DNA from: Bacteroidales bacterium | Lineage (GTDB): Bacteria > Bacteroidota > Bacteroidia > Bacteroidales > UBA932 | Direction: 5' to 3' | Assembly: GCA_017452265.1 (NCBI GenBank) | Contig: JAFTMS010000019.1 | Coordinates: 62,001-126,000 of the forward strand | DNA: 64,000 nucleotides | Shown: positions 35,569 to 44,224 of the stretch, piece after piece | Layout of the letters: each line of letters starts with the position of its first letter | How positions within the stretch are numbered: the stretch's first letter is position 1 | Translations under genes and position numbers: made by a program | Notes under the pieces: generated by a model | The model's input: only the letters and a program-made list of their open reading frames with translations | What the model was told of the DNA's origin: nothing | The model's database searches: none

Positions 35569-36483
35569 CTATTTTGAAAGAGCCGTCAGACGTCCCTTCG
35601 CAAGCATTGCGTCCTTTTCAGGGCCGTATTTCTCCATCATCTGGAGATACTTCTTCTCAAGCTTCACATTGCCCTGCTTCCTTGCCAGAGTGATGCAGTT
35701 CTTTATGGCCGTATACTCGTCGGGCTGCTTCTTCAGCACCTTGTTGTACCATTTGAGGGCATTCTTGTAGTCCTTTTTGGCGATGAGATAATACGAACCG
35801 ATGTTGTTCATGCAGCCGATGTTCTCAGGGAAATACGTCAGCATGCATTCTGAAAGTTCGCGGAAAGCTTCATACGATGCAGGAGAGCCGATCGTCCAGA
35901 AGCTGTAGCAGTATTCCTGCATTGCGTCTTCGAAGAATCCTTCATCCGTATTCTCCCCGTCATACTGCCATACAGGCTTGCGTGAGGCGTTTTCCTTCAC
36001 CAGCTCCATAAGATACGCAAGGGCCATATCCGGACTTTCCTTCTCGTATGCGATGTAGGCGTTTGCCTTTGCAAAACGGAAGTCCAGCCTTTGCGGCCAT
36101 GCCTCTATGGCCTTGTCCGCAGCCTTCACAGCCTGTCCGTAGATATCATCGTCGAAGACATTCTCCTGATAATAATACACGTCGTTTCCTGTGCTGTCCT
36201 TGAGGGTGAGAACAGGTTCCATTCCGAGATACTTCTTCGTGGGCTTCGACACGACGGAAGCCGTCTGAGCCTTAGTGAAATAGTAGATGAAACGTCCAAA
36301 GAGCATCTTTGCGTTTGTGGAATCCTCCTTCTCCCAATTGTCGAGAAGCGTCTCTATGCCCACACCGGCAGGGCCCAACTTTGCCACAAGCAGGTCGTAG
36401 CGCTGCTCGTAACGGTCGGACTGCTGCGCCCAGAGGGGCGCGGACAGGATGATGGTAAGAATTACTGATATTGTCTTCTTCAT
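35569..36483 (-). CDS. exported TPR-like protein
   Basis: 304 aa. Signal MKKTISVILTIILSAPLWAQ followed by helical repeats: LDFRFAKANAYIAYEKESPDMA, GCMNNIGSYYLIAKKDYKNA, LKWYNKVLKKQPDEYTAIK, typical tetratricopeptide units in the C-terminal half. Such proteins act as scaffolds. Position between an rsmF-like gene and the permease gene, all in one direction with very short gaps, suggests an operon, but no specific role follows. Function unknown. Confidence 0.8.
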   Translation of the reverse strand: MKKTISVILTIILSAPLWAQQSDRYEQRYDLLVAKLGPAGVGIETLLDNWEKEDSTNAKMLFGRFIYYFTKAQTASVVSKPTKKYLGMEPVLTLKDSTGNDVYYYQENVFDDDIYGQAVKAADKAIEAWPQRLDFRFAKANAYIAYEKESPDMALAYLMELVKENASRKPVWQYDGENTDEGFFEDAMQEYCYSFWTIGSPASYEAFRELSECMLTYFPENIGCMNNIGSYYLIAKKDYKNALKWYNKVLKKQPDEYTAIKNCITLARKQGNVKLEKKYLQMMEKYGPEKDAMLAKGRLTALSK

Positions 36484-36488
36484 AACGT

Positions 36489-37862
36489 TTAAATATTCAT
36501 ACGTATTCTTCTGCTTTGCGGATGCAGGCTGTTGCAGCGGTTTCCGAGATTCTTCACGAAGCCGAGCGGAAGACCTTCATAACGGACGAGCAGATAGCCT
36601 TTCGGCGCATCAGGAAAAACTACATTGTCGCGATGCAGATATGCCAGAGCCGTATTCCTGTCCATATCGACCGTCTGATAAGCGTACGGAGCAAGGGCAA
36701 TCGAAAGGGCGAGGTCGGCATCCGGAACAAGCGTCTGTCCCTTGAACTCACCCACCGCACATCCCGCTGCGAGGACATGAAGCTTCTGCTCCAGCGACGC
36801 CACGTCTGAAACTATCCGCTCAGGCACAGCCACAACGGTCGTCCCTTTCTGCCGCATGGACATATCCACGGTAAACAAGCCTTTCACATCCTCCGGCAAT
36901 GCAGCCTTCTGCTGCGGCTTCACTTCCCTGCGTCTGCCCGACGGAACATCTTCCCAACGTACTGCCGAAGTCTTCCTCAACGCGCTGCAGTACTGGCCCT
37001 CCCCTTCCACGAATCCGGGCACGAGGCTGTATCCGCATCCCGTCTTCAGCACTCCGGGACAGCCCTGCAGCACATCCTCACGCAGCAGGCATTCAGCTCC
37101 AAGCTCCTTCGCTATCCATTCCACATTCCCGTCATTCTCATATCTGTTGAACGTGCATGTCGAGTATATGAACATGCCGTCCTGCGCCAATGCAGGCCAT
37201 ACATCCGCCACTATGCGCCTCTGCCTTGCCTCGCACAACGCCACGTTGTCCTCCGACCACTGCATGCAGGCTTCCTCGTCCTTGCGGAACATTCCTTCCC
37301 CCGAGCACGGCACGTCTGCCACTATGATGTCAAAGAATCCGGGCAGGGCTGCAAAAGCACGCGGATCGTCGGAGGTGACGACCACATTCGGATCTCCCCA
37401 CAGAGCCACATTCTCCGCCAGTATCCCGGCCCTCTGCTTCATCACTTCGTTGGCAACGAGCAGGAATCCGTCACCGAGCCTCTCTCTGAGCGACGCAGCC
37501 AGATCCGTCGTCTTTCCTCCCGGAGCCGCACACAGATCCAGCACACGCAAAGGCCGTGACGAAGGCATCTGCACCAGATCCAGCATATTCCTGAAGACGT
37601 GGCCGACAAACATCGATGACGAGTCCTGGACGTAATATGCACCACCGTGAAAGGCCGGATCGAGCGTGAACACAGGGCGTTCGGCGAGCAGTATGCCGTG
37701 ACTGCTCCATGCCACCGGACGGCCCTCAAGGGAACATCCGGGCTTGAACGGATTGCGTCTTACGGCGACCGATGCTGGCGCTTCAAAAGCAGAAAAAGCG
37801 ACAAGGGCATTGCCGCTCCCTATCGCCTCTTCCAGATATTTCCTGAATGATTCCTTTATCAT
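36489..37862 (-). CDS. RsmF/NOL1-type rRNA or tRNA cytosine-C5 methyltransferase
   Basis: 457 aa. SAM-dependent m5C methyltransferase of the NOL1/NOP2/sun family. Motifs: VLDLCAAPGGKTTDLA (SAM binding, about residue 108), IIVADVPCSGEGMFRKD with the PCSGxGM catalytic Cys motif, YSTCTFNRYEND with the second Cys (TC), and a C-terminal RsmF-like domain ending GYLLVRYEGLPLGFVKNLGN. Length matches E. coli RsmF (479 aa), which methylates 16S rRNA C1407. Overlaps the next gene by 4 bases (ATGA). Confidence 0.9.
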   Translation of the reverse strand: MIKESFRKYLEEAIGSGNALVAFSAFEAPASVAVRRNPFKPGCSLEGRPVAWSSHGILLAERPVFTLDPAFHGGAYYVQDSSSMFVGHVFRNMLDLVQMPSSRPLRVLDLCAAPGGKTTDLAASLRERLGDGFLLVANEVMKQRAGILAENVALWGDPNVVVTSDDPRAFAALPGFFDIIVADVPCSGEGMFRKDEEACMQWSEDNVALCEARQRRIVADVWPALAQDGMFIYSTCTFNRYENDGNVEWIAKELGAECLLREDVLQGCPGVLKTGCGYSLVPGFVEGEGQYCSALRKTSAVRWEDVPSGRRREVKPQQKAALPEDVKGLFTVDMSMRQKGTTVVAVPERIVSDVASLEQKLHVLAAGCAVGEFKGQTLVPDADLALSIALAPYAYQTVDMDRNTALAYLHRDNVVFPDAPKGYLLVRYEGLPLGFVKNLGNRCNSLHPQSRRIRMNI

Positions 37863-38332
37863 GATTTCAATTTGGACGGATCGAAGCCTTCCGGATACAT
37901 CGACGGATCGATTCCCTCCGGCACACGGCCCTCAGACATCGCCACAAGCCCGTCCACCACCTTGTCGAGAGCATCCTTTATCTTGCCTCCGAGAAGAGTC
38001 TTCATCATGAAGTTCAGTTCCGCATCCAGCTCCACATGGAAATCCGTCTTGTACGGATCCTGTGCGGCATCGAAATGCATCTTCACACGGAACTGGAACG
38101 GCGCTCCGTCATCTGCAAACTCGATCTTCGAATACGGTGTCCTGTCCACGACCTTCACCCCGACATTGAAGCCCTGGACCATCGCATGAAGCGAATCGAA
38201 ATCCGCCGTCACATCCGCCTTCTTGTCCTCAGGAAGGAACTGCACGAAGTTACGCATGTCCACAAAGGCCATGTAAAGCTCATACGGAGCCTTCGACACC
38301 ACTCCCCTCTTGCTCTTTATCTCCACTGCCAT
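37859..38332 (-). CDS. SRPBCC-like (START superfamily) protein
   Basis: 157 aa. It begins MAVEIKSKRGVVSKAPYELY and continues with MAFVDMRNFVQFLPEDKKAD, a pattern seen in Bacteroidota START/SRPBCC proteins, whose fold holds a hydrophobic ligand cavity. C-terminal SMYPEGFDPSKLKS. No catalytic residues. Its stop overlaps the start of the methyltransferase gene, and its own start lies just after pyrE, so pyrE, this gene and the methyltransferase are probably cotranscribed. Ligand and role unknown. Confidence 0.75.
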   Translation of the reverse strand: MAVEIKSKRGVVSKAPYELYMAFVDMRNFVQFLPEDKKADVTADFDSLHAMVQGFNVGVKVVDRTPYSKIEFADDGAPFQFRVKMHFDAAQDPYKTDFHVELDAELNFMMKTLLGGKIKDALDKVVDGLVAMSEGRVPEGIDPSMYPEGFDPSKLKS

Positions 38333-38334
38333 GG

Positions 38335-38973
38335 CTACTCGCGTTTACCCCATGTAGACGGAGAGAAGCGCCACTCCTTGAGCACCTCTATGTCCGAATC
38401 CTTCACGTATCCTGTCTCTCCGGCCACCTCGATGAGGGTGTCGTAGTTCGAAAGTGTCGTAAGTTCCACATTGGCATCCTCGAACGCCTTGCGTGACTGA
38501 GGGAAGTTGTACGAGAAGATGGCCACCATGCCCATCACATCCGCACCGGCATTCACAAGGGCGTTCTTTGCAGCAAGGCTGCTCATTCCTGTCGAGATGA
38601 GGTCCTCGACAATCACCACCTTTGCGCCCGGCTCAAGGATTCCCTCGATCTGCGAACCTGTGCCGTGGTCCTTCGGCTTCGGCCTTACGTAGCAGAACGG
38701 CTTTCCGAGGATGTGTGCAACGAGATATCCGTGCGCAATCGCTCCTGTGGCCACGCCTGCAATCACCTCCACATCAGGATACTGCTTCCTTATTATATCC
38801 GCCATCCAGTTGCAGATGTTCTCTCTGATTTCCGGGTATGAAAGTACCCTTCTGTTGTCGCAATAGATTGGTGACAACCAGCCTGAAGCCCATGTGAAAG
38901 GCTTGTCAGGTCTCAACATGACTGCCTTGATGTCCATAAGGGACTTGGCAACTGCTTTCTCTACTGATTCCAT
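38335..38973 (-). CDS. pyrE: orotate phosphoribosyltransferase
   Basis: 212 aa. It makes orotidine monophosphate from orotate and PRPP in pyrimidine synthesis. Visible: FTWASGWLSPIYCDNRRVLS (orotate contacts), VIAGVATGAIAHGYLVA, FCYVRPKPKDHGTGSQIEG, and the PRPP-binding VVIVEDLISTGMSS. Family length is about 210. First gene of a run with an SRPBCC gene, an RsmF-like gene, a TPR gene and a permease. A -7 element TAACTTTG lies at 39065-39058 upstream, with CAA (TTG) spacing longer than usual. Confidence 0.95.
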   Translation of the reverse strand: MESVEKAVAKSLMDIKAVMLRPDKPFTWASGWLSPIYCDNRRVLSYPEIRENICNWMADIIRKQYPDVEVIAGVATGAIAHGYLVAHILGKPFCYVRPKPKDHGTGSQIEGILEPGAKVVIVEDLISTGMSSLAAKNALVNAGADVMGMVAIFSYNFPQSRKAFEDANVELTTLSNYDTLIEVAGETGYVKDSDIEVLKEWRFSPSTWGKRE

Positions 38974-38990
38974 TGTCGTTATATATTTGA

Positions 38991-39019
38991 TTGTTTTTTC
39001 ATCCTATTAGCTAAATTTG
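38991..39019 (+). promoter_or_regulatory. probable promoter of the Nudix gene
   Basis: TTG (38991-38993), 18 bases, TAAATTTG (39012-39019), 64 bases upstream of the ATG. Spacing is one base short of the usual 19-20. Confidence 0.5.
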
Positions 39020-39082
39020 CAGGCGCAAAGACTTTGCTTGCGCAAGCAGACATCGTGCAAAGTTAATAAAATTAAAGGTTAA

Positions 39083-39694
39083 ATGTACAAAATATACTTT
39101 GAAAAGAGATGCATAGTCATCTGTCCGCCCGACGAACAGTCGCTTTCCGATCCCAACACAATACTTTTCAGGCCGGGAGACAGCATAGACATACACACTC
39201 TTGTGGGCATGGTGGAGACATCGGAATCGCTGCACAGGATCTGCATTCCGACGTCCGACGTGGAGGGAATGTACAGGAAGATATGCGCTGAATTCGTGGA
39301 GGTGAATGCAGGCGGCGGACTCGTCTCGAACCGTCGCGGCGATTATCTGCTCATATGCAGAAACGGCCTCTGGGACCTCCCTAAGGGGCATCAGGAGCCG
39401 GGAGAGGACATCAGCGTGACGGCTTTGCGCGAAGTCCAGGAGGAAACCGGCATCGACGATCTTGAGCTGCGGGATCTCATATGCATCACTGACCACTGCT
39501 ACCGCCGCAACGGGATGTGGCACCTCAAGCACACATGGTGGTACGACATGCTGTACACGGACCCGAGCGACCTTACGCCTCAACGCGAGGAAGACATCGC
39601 AAAGGCGGCATGGGTGGCGAAATCGAGTCTTCCGCCATATCTGCTGAACACATATCCGTCTATCGTAGAGGTCTTTAGAGAGGCAAAAGCATAA
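39083..39694 (+). CDS. Nudix hydrolase
   Basis: 203 aa. Residues about 80-200 carry the Nudix box: GHQEPGEDISVTALREVQEE TGI, matching GX5EX7REUXEEXGU. The N-terminal 80 residues (CIVICPPDEQSLSDP ...) are a less conserved extension. Nudix enzymes hydrolyse nucleoside diphosphates linked to another moiety; the substrate cannot be told here. WHLKHTWWYDMLYTDPS and a final PYLLNTYPSIVEVF are typical of a Bacteroidota branch. Monocistronic. Confidence 0.9.
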   Translation: MYKIYFEKRCIVICPPDEQSLSDPNTILFRPGDSIDIHTLVGMVETSESLHRICIPTSDVEGMYRKICAEFVEVNAGGGLVSNRRGDYLLICRNGLWDLPKGHQEPGEDISVTALREVQEETGIDDLELRDLICITDHCYRRNGMWHLKHTWWYDMLYTDPSDLTPQREEDIAKAAWVAKSSLPPYLLNTYPSIVEVFREAKA

Positions 39695-39803
39695 ATCTTC
39701 AACTTTTTTCACGCATTACTGAAACAAAAGTCGCAAAAAATCGTATAAAGGAACGTATACTGCACACGCAAAGTAACGTAGATAGAGAAAGTGCGGTGGG
39801 GAA

Positions 39804-39857
39804 GTTTCGCAAGCACCACCAACTTTCAAATAAGCATAAACATAGAACTTGCGAAAC
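39804..39857 (+). promoter_or_regulatory. inverted repeat in the queA leader, next to the start codon
   Basis: GTTTCGCAAG (39804-39813) and CTTGCGAAAC (39848-39857) are perfect 10-base inverted copies 34 bases apart; the right arm ends 6 bases before the queA ATG. Pairing would bury the translation start. The 169-base leader holds no other gene. No preQ1 aptamer motif was recognised. Confidence 0.5.
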
Positions 39858-39863
39858 CAGCGT

Positions 39864-40913
39864 ATGAAACTTTCACAATTCCAGTTCAATCTTCCTGCGG
39901 ACAAGATTGCCACAGAGCCGCCGAGATGGCGTGACGAATGCAAGCTCATGGTTCTCCACAAGGATACCGGAGAAATCGAGCACAAGCTTTTCAAGGACAT
40001 AATCAACTATTTCGGCAAAGGCGACACGTTCGTCCTCAACGACACCAAGGTATTCCCTGCAAGACTCTACGGAAACAAGGAGAAGACAGGAGCCGACATC
40101 GAAGTATTCCTTCTGAGGGAGCTCAACCGTGAGCAGAGGCTTTGGGACGTGATAGTGGATCCGGCGAGAAAGATCCGTATCGGCAACAAGCTCTACTTCG
40201 GAGAAGACGAAAGCCTTGTGGCAGAGGTGATTGACAACACGACATCCAGAGGAAGAACCCTCCGCTTCCTCTATGACGGCAGCTATGAAGACTTCAAATC
40301 TACACTCTTCGGCCTCGGACAGACTCCTGTTCCGGCATGGGTGAAGAAGGAGGTGACACCTGAAGACGCCGAGAATTTCCAGACCATCTTCGCTCAGCAC
40401 GAGGGAGCCGTTTCAGCACCAGCAGCGGGCCTCCACTTCAGCCGTGAGCTCTTCAACAGGATGATTCTCAAGGACATAAACAAGGCGTTCATCACCCTGC
40501 ACATGGGTATCGGCCATTTCAGGGAAGTGGATGTCGAAGACCTTTCGAAGCACAAGATGGATTCGGAGAGGCTCATCATCACAGAGGAGGCCGCACAGAT
40601 CATCAACAAGACAAAGAGGGAAGGCCACAAGGTGCTCGCTGTCGGAATAACGACCATCAGAGGCCTTGAGACATATGTGACAACAAATGACGAGGTGAAC
40701 GCATACGACGGATGGACCAACAAGTTCATCTTCCCGCCGTACAGGTTCGCCATCCCGAATGCGATCGTATCGAATTTCCATCGTCCGGGCTCGACAATGC
40801 TCATGTCGGTCGCTGCGTTCGGAGGATACGAGAAGGTGATGAAGGCATACAAGACGGCTCTCGAGCAGGACTATAAGTTCGGCCCTTACGGCGACGCGCT
40901 TCTGATCGTCTGA
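39864..40913 (+). CDS. queA: S-adenosylmethionine:tRNA ribosyltransferase-isomerase
   Basis: 349 aa from the ATG at 39864 ([20 protein letters not shown]); a TTG 15 bases upstream is less likely. It converts preQ1 at tRNA position 34 to epoxyqueuosine. Marks: [95 protein letters not shown]. Length is standard (about 350 aa). Monocistronic, ending in a clear terminator. Its leader has a start-site-proximal inverted repeat. Confidence 0.96.
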   Translation: MKLSQFQFNLPADKIATEPPRWRDECKLMVLHKDTGEIEHKLFKDIINYFGKGDTFVLNDTKVFPARLYGNKEKTGADIEVFLLRELNREQRLWDVIVDPARKIRIGNKLYFGEDESLVAEVIDNTTSRGRTLRFLYDGSYEDFKSTLFGLGQTPVPAWVKKEVTPEDAENFQTIFAQHEGAVSAPAAGLHFSRELFNRMILKDINKAFITLHMGIGHFREVDVEDLSKHKMDSERLIITEEAAQIINKTKREGHKVLAVGITTIRGLETYVTTNDEVNAYDGWTNKFIFPPYRFAIPNAIVSNFHRPGSTMLMSVAAFGGYEKVMKAYKTALEQDYKFGPYGDALLIV

Positions 40914-40996
40914 TTATTGTCTGAATTTCCGACCGTCCGGATGATAAAAAAAACGACATTTCTTAAAGAAAAAGAAAAATTTTCGATAAAAAAGAG

Positions 40997-41036
40997 AAAA
41001 ATCGGCTTTCCGGGTGCTCCGGGAGGCCGATTTTCA
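40997..41036 (+). terminator. rho-independent terminator after queA
   Basis: AAAATCGGCTTTCCGG pairs with CCGGGAGGCCGATTTT (9 bp plus GC-rich upper stem with one mismatch), followed by TTTTCATTTTAC. 84 bases past the queA stop, just before dprA. Confidence 0.75.
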
Positions 41037-41050
41037 TTTTACTTTGAGGC

Positions 41051-42223
41051 ATGGATATTTTTGAAGAAAAGGCATGCCTCTGCGCACTGAACCGCACATT
41101 CGGATTCGAGCCGAGACTTGCCGCAGCACTTATCAACGACCTCGGAAGTGCGGCCGAGGTGTTCAGACTGGACGGAAAGGAGGCAGACCTCCTGCTCGGC
41201 CCGTATTCGAGACACAGGGGAAAAATCTGCAGGCAGGCTGTCGATGAGGCGGCCCGCGAGCTGGAGGGACTGGCCTTTCAGGGCATTCAGTTCACCGGAT
41301 GGACGCTTGAGGACTACCCTGCCCTGCTGAAGGAATGCGAAGACCCTCCTGTGGGTCTGTATATAAGGAGCGGAACATCATTGCAGGAACTATGGAAACC
41401 GCGCAGGAGGATTGCGGTCGTTGGGACGCGCGACATCTCGCCATACGGAAGGGAATGGTGCAGGAAGATCGTGCTCGCCCTCGCATCATGTCCGGAACAG
41501 CCGGTGATAGTGAGCGGACTGGCCCTCGGAACAGACATATGTGCCCATACGACCGCTCTGGAATGCGGCCTACCGACAGTCGGCGTGATGGCGACAGGCC
41601 CAGAAAGCGTGTATCCGTACAGGCATCAGGCCGCGGCAGACCGCATGGCTTCCACAGACGGATGCGCCCTCGTGACGGATTATCCGCCCGGAACCGCTCC
41701 ACTGCCCATCCACTTTCTGCGTCGGAACAGGATAATTGCAGGACTCTGCGAGGCTACCATACTGGTCGAGTCCAAGATCAAGGGCGGAGGCATGATGACG
41801 GCGAGACTCGCAAACTCCTACTGCAGAGACGTCTACGCACTTCCCGGACGGGCGGACGACATCCGTTCCGCAGGATGCAACTATCTGTTGAAGAGCAAGA
41901 TAGCCGAGCCCATCATATCTACGGAAGATCTTTTGGACAGCCTCGGCCTGCCAGTCGTCAGGCAGAAGAAGGCCCTTCCGGACGGCGAGCGCCTGATGCA
42001 GAAGTACGGGAGGGGATTTCCTGCAGAGACGGTCGGCAGGATGACGCGCCTGCTGTCCGCAATAAGGAAGGAGAGAGGCATCACGCTGGAAGACCTCGCC
42101 GCCGTGACCGGTCTCGGATATGCCAGGACAGCGGAACTCGCAGGAATACTTGAAAGCGACGGTGAAATCACAATAGACCTGCTGCAAAGATGCCATGTGA
42201 ACTTCATGAAGAAGAAACCATGA
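41051..42223 (+). CDS. dprA: DNA-processing protein DprA
   Basis: 390 aa. Binds incoming single-stranded DNA and loads RecA during transformation. The Rossmann-like DprA core is evident: RIAVVGTRDISPYGREWCRK (about residue 118), IVSGLALGTDICAHTTALEC, GVMATGPESVYPYRHQAA, ALVTDYPPGTAPLPIHFLRRNRI, ESKIKGGGMMTARLA, YALPGRADDIRSAGCNYLL. An N-terminal SAM-like region and a C-terminal winged helix (ITLEDLAAVTGLGYARTAEL) complete the family order. Suggests competence potential, although other com genes are not in the window. Confidence 0.95.
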   Translation: MDIFEEKACLCALNRTFGFEPRLAAALINDLGSAAEVFRLDGKEADLLLGPYSRHRGKICRQAVDEAARELEGLAFQGIQFTGWTLEDYPALLKECEDPPVGLYIRSGTSLQELWKPRRRIAVVGTRDISPYGREWCRKIVLALASCPEQPVIVSGLALGTDICAHTTALECGLPTVGVMATGPESVYPYRHQAAADRMASTDGCALVTDYPPGTAPLPIHFLRRNRIIAGLCEATILVESKIKGGGMMTARLANSYCRDVYALPGRADDIRSAGCNYLLKSKIAEPIISTEDLLDSLGLPVVRQKKALPDGERLMQKYGRGFPAETVGRMTRLLSAIRKERGITLEDLAAVTGLGYARTAELAGILESDGEITIDLLQRCHVNFMKKKP

Positions 42224-42243
42224 GGAAAATTCAGGAAAATGCG

Positions 42244-42251
42244 TAAATTTG
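42244..42251 (+). promoter_or_regulatory. possible -7 element for tatD-ansA
   Basis: TAAATTTG, 20 bases before the TatD start and 21 after the dprA stop. No clear -33 TTG. Confidence 0.35.
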
Positions 42252-42270
42252 CAGGATTCATGCAATATAT

Positions 42271-43038
42271 ATGGAATTTACAGACACCCATGCACATCTT
42301 TACGACGAGGCCTTCGCACAGGAGGAAGACAAAGCTATAGAAAGGGCGGTGCAGGCCGGCGTGACGAAGATTGTGTTCCCTGACATCGACTCGCAGAGCA
42401 GAGATGCGATGTTCGCCCTTGCAGACCGCCACGAAGGGACCGTTTTCCCGTGCCTCGGCCTGCATCCGACGTCGATAGATGCCGGATGGGAGAAGGAACT
42501 CGAAAGACTGGAAGACTACAGGCACCGCAGGATATGGGCGATCGGAGAAATCGGCATGGACTGCTACTGGTCGCGCGAATTCGTGAAGGAACAGCAGGAG
42601 GCCCTCCGTCTGCAGCTGGAGCTGGCGCACAGGATGTCGCTCCCGGTCATCATCCATTCACGGGAATCCACCGAATTGATAATCAACGTACTGAAAGAGT
42701 GCAGACATCTGGATCTGCACGGAGTGTTCCATGCCTACAGCGGAAGCGTCGAGACATACAGGGAGCTGCAGAAGCTCGGCGACTGGTACATAGGCATAGG
42801 CGGCGTGCTCACGTACAAAAAAGCATCTATAGCGGAAACCGTGAAGCAGATTCCTCTCGAACGGATTCTGCTGGAGACCGATTCACCCTACCTCACTCCT
42901 GTTCCGTTCCGAGGAAAGAGAAACGAAAGCAGCTACGTTCCGCACACCGCCGCCAAGCTGGCGGAACTGACAGGAAAGGACATTGTCGAAGTGGCTGCCA
43001 CAACAACGGATAACGCGAAAAAACTGTTTAAGATATGA
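42271..43038 (+). CDS. TatD-family metal-dependent hydrolase
   Basis: 255 aa. Begins EFTDTHAHLYDEAF with the two metal-binding His residues. Then LGLHPTSID, AIGEIGMDCYWS with the metal Glu, QQEALRLQLELAHRMSLPVIIHSRES (metal His), VFHAYSG, and LLETDSPYLTPVPFRGKRNE with the catalytic Asp. Family members are 3'-5' exonucleases or deoxyribonucleases acting on DNA or D-amino-acyl-tRNA-like substrates; the specific one is not known. Overlaps the asparaginase gene (ATGA, 43035-43038). Confidence 0.92.
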   Translation: MEFTDTHAHLYDEAFAQEEDKAIERAVQAGVTKIVFPDIDSQSRDAMFALADRHEGTVFPCLGLHPTSIDAGWEKELERLEDYRHRRIWAIGEIGMDCYWSREFVKEQQEALRLQLELAHRMSLPVIIHSRESTELIINVLKECRHLDLHGVFHAYSGSVETYRELQKLGDWYIGIGGVLTYKKASIAETVKQIPLERILLETDSPYLTPVPFRGKRNESSYVPHTAAKLAELTGKDIVEVAATTTDNAKKLFKI

Positions 43039-44090
43039 CAGCTGAAAACGTCAGAAACGACAAGTCGTCCATCCTTCTGATATACACAGGAGGCACGATC
43101 GGCATGAAGGAGGATCCGGAAGTCCAGGCGCTCAGGCCCTTCGACTTCAGCCAGATTCTTGAGGAGGTGCCCGAACTGAAGAAGTTCGCATACAGGATAG
43201 ACTCATACACATTCAACCCGCTCATAGACTCATCGGACGTGGAACCTTCGCACTGGGTGCGTTTAGTCAGCCTGATAGAGGAGCAGTACGACGCATACGA
43301 CGGCTTCGTGATCCTGCACGGGACGGACACCATGGCATATTCCGCATCAGCCCTGAGCTTCATGACGGAAGGACTGACCAAGCCGGTCATATTCACCGGA
43401 AGCCAGCTTCCGATCGGAGCGCCGAGGACAGACGGAAAGGAGAACCTCATATCAGCCGTGGAAATCGCCGCCGCCAAGGACGCGGAAGGCCACGCCATAG
43501 TCCCGGAAGTGTGCATATGCTTCGACAACGTGCTCATCAGGGGGAACCGCGCCACGAAGGTGAATTCAGACAATTTCAGAGCGTTCAGGAGCGAAAACCT
43601 GCCTCCGCTTGCTGAAGCCGGAATAAACATCCGGTACAACAGGGACATCATACGCCTTCCATCCTCTTGGAGCGCAAGACCAAAGTTCCATAAGGCATTG
43701 GATACCAGAGTATCCATACTCAAGCTGCATCCGGGCATCACACTCCAGACCGTAAGGGACATCCTATGCGGCCCGGACACCAGGGCTGTCATAATCGAAA
43801 CATACGGAGCCGGGAACGCCCCGTCGAAGGAATGGTTCCTTTCGGCAGTCAAGGAGGCTTCGGTAAAGGGGAAGATACTGCTGAATGTCACCCAATGCCG
43901 TGCAGGAAGCGTCAACATGGACATCTATGCCACCGGCAAGAGCCTGAAGGAGGCCGGAGTTCTGAACGGCTATGACAGCACGACCGAGAGCGCGCTCGCC
44001 AAGCTGTTCTACCTTCTTGGCAGAGAAGGTGGGAATGCCGCTGTAGCCAATGGTCTGGAAATGGATTTAAGAGGCGAAATATCAAAATAA
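43035..44090 (+). CDS. ansA: type I L-asparaginase
   Basis: 351 aa. Hydrolyses asparagine to aspartate and ammonia. TGGTIGMKEDPEVQALRPFD holds the first catalytic Thr (TGGTIG at about 18-23), HGTDTMAYSASALSF the second site (GTDT), and SQLPIGAPRTDGKENL is the type I marker. Length matches E. coli AnsA (338 aa). No signal peptide, so cytoplasmic. Coupled to the TatD gene; asnS lies 3.9 kb downstream but is not in the same operon. Confidence 0.93.
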   Translation: MTAENVRNDKSSILLIYTGGTIGMKEDPEVQALRPFDFSQILEEVPELKKFAYRIDSYTFNPLIDSSDVEPSHWVRLVSLIEEQYDAYDGFVILHGTDTMAYSASALSFMTEGLTKPVIFTGSQLPIGAPRTDGKENLISAVEIAAAKDAEGHAIVPEVCICFDNVLIRGNRATKVNSDNFRAFRSENLPPLAEAGINIRYNRDIIRLPSSWSARPKFHKALDTRVSILKLHPGITLQTVRDILCGPDTRAVIIETYGAGNAPSKEWFLSAVKEASVKGKILLNVTQCRAGSVNMDIYATGKSLKEAGVLNGYDSTTESALAKLFYLLGREGGNAAVANGLEMDLRGEISK

Positions 44091-44093
44091 TTA

Positions 44094-44122
44094 TTGCCGT
44101 TTGGAAATTAATTGCTAAATTG
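44094..44122 (+). promoter_or_regulatory. possible promoter of the exbB operon
   Basis: TTG (44094-44096), 19 bases, TAAATTGC (44116-44123), which misses the last two -7 positions. About 100 bases of A/T-rich leader precede exbB. Confidence 0.35.
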
Positions 44123-44224
44123 CACCGCATTTTTGGGGAGGGTGTATATTTTCCTCAATGAAAAGGGATATTTAACTAATAACAATTCAATAACTTTTAA
44201 ATTATTAAACACACAAAAACAATT

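Noticed and set aside
39695-39863. preQ1 riboswitch upstream of queA
   Set aside because: Searched by eye for the short preQ1-I loop and the terminal A-rich tail; neither is present. Only an inverted repeat is supported.
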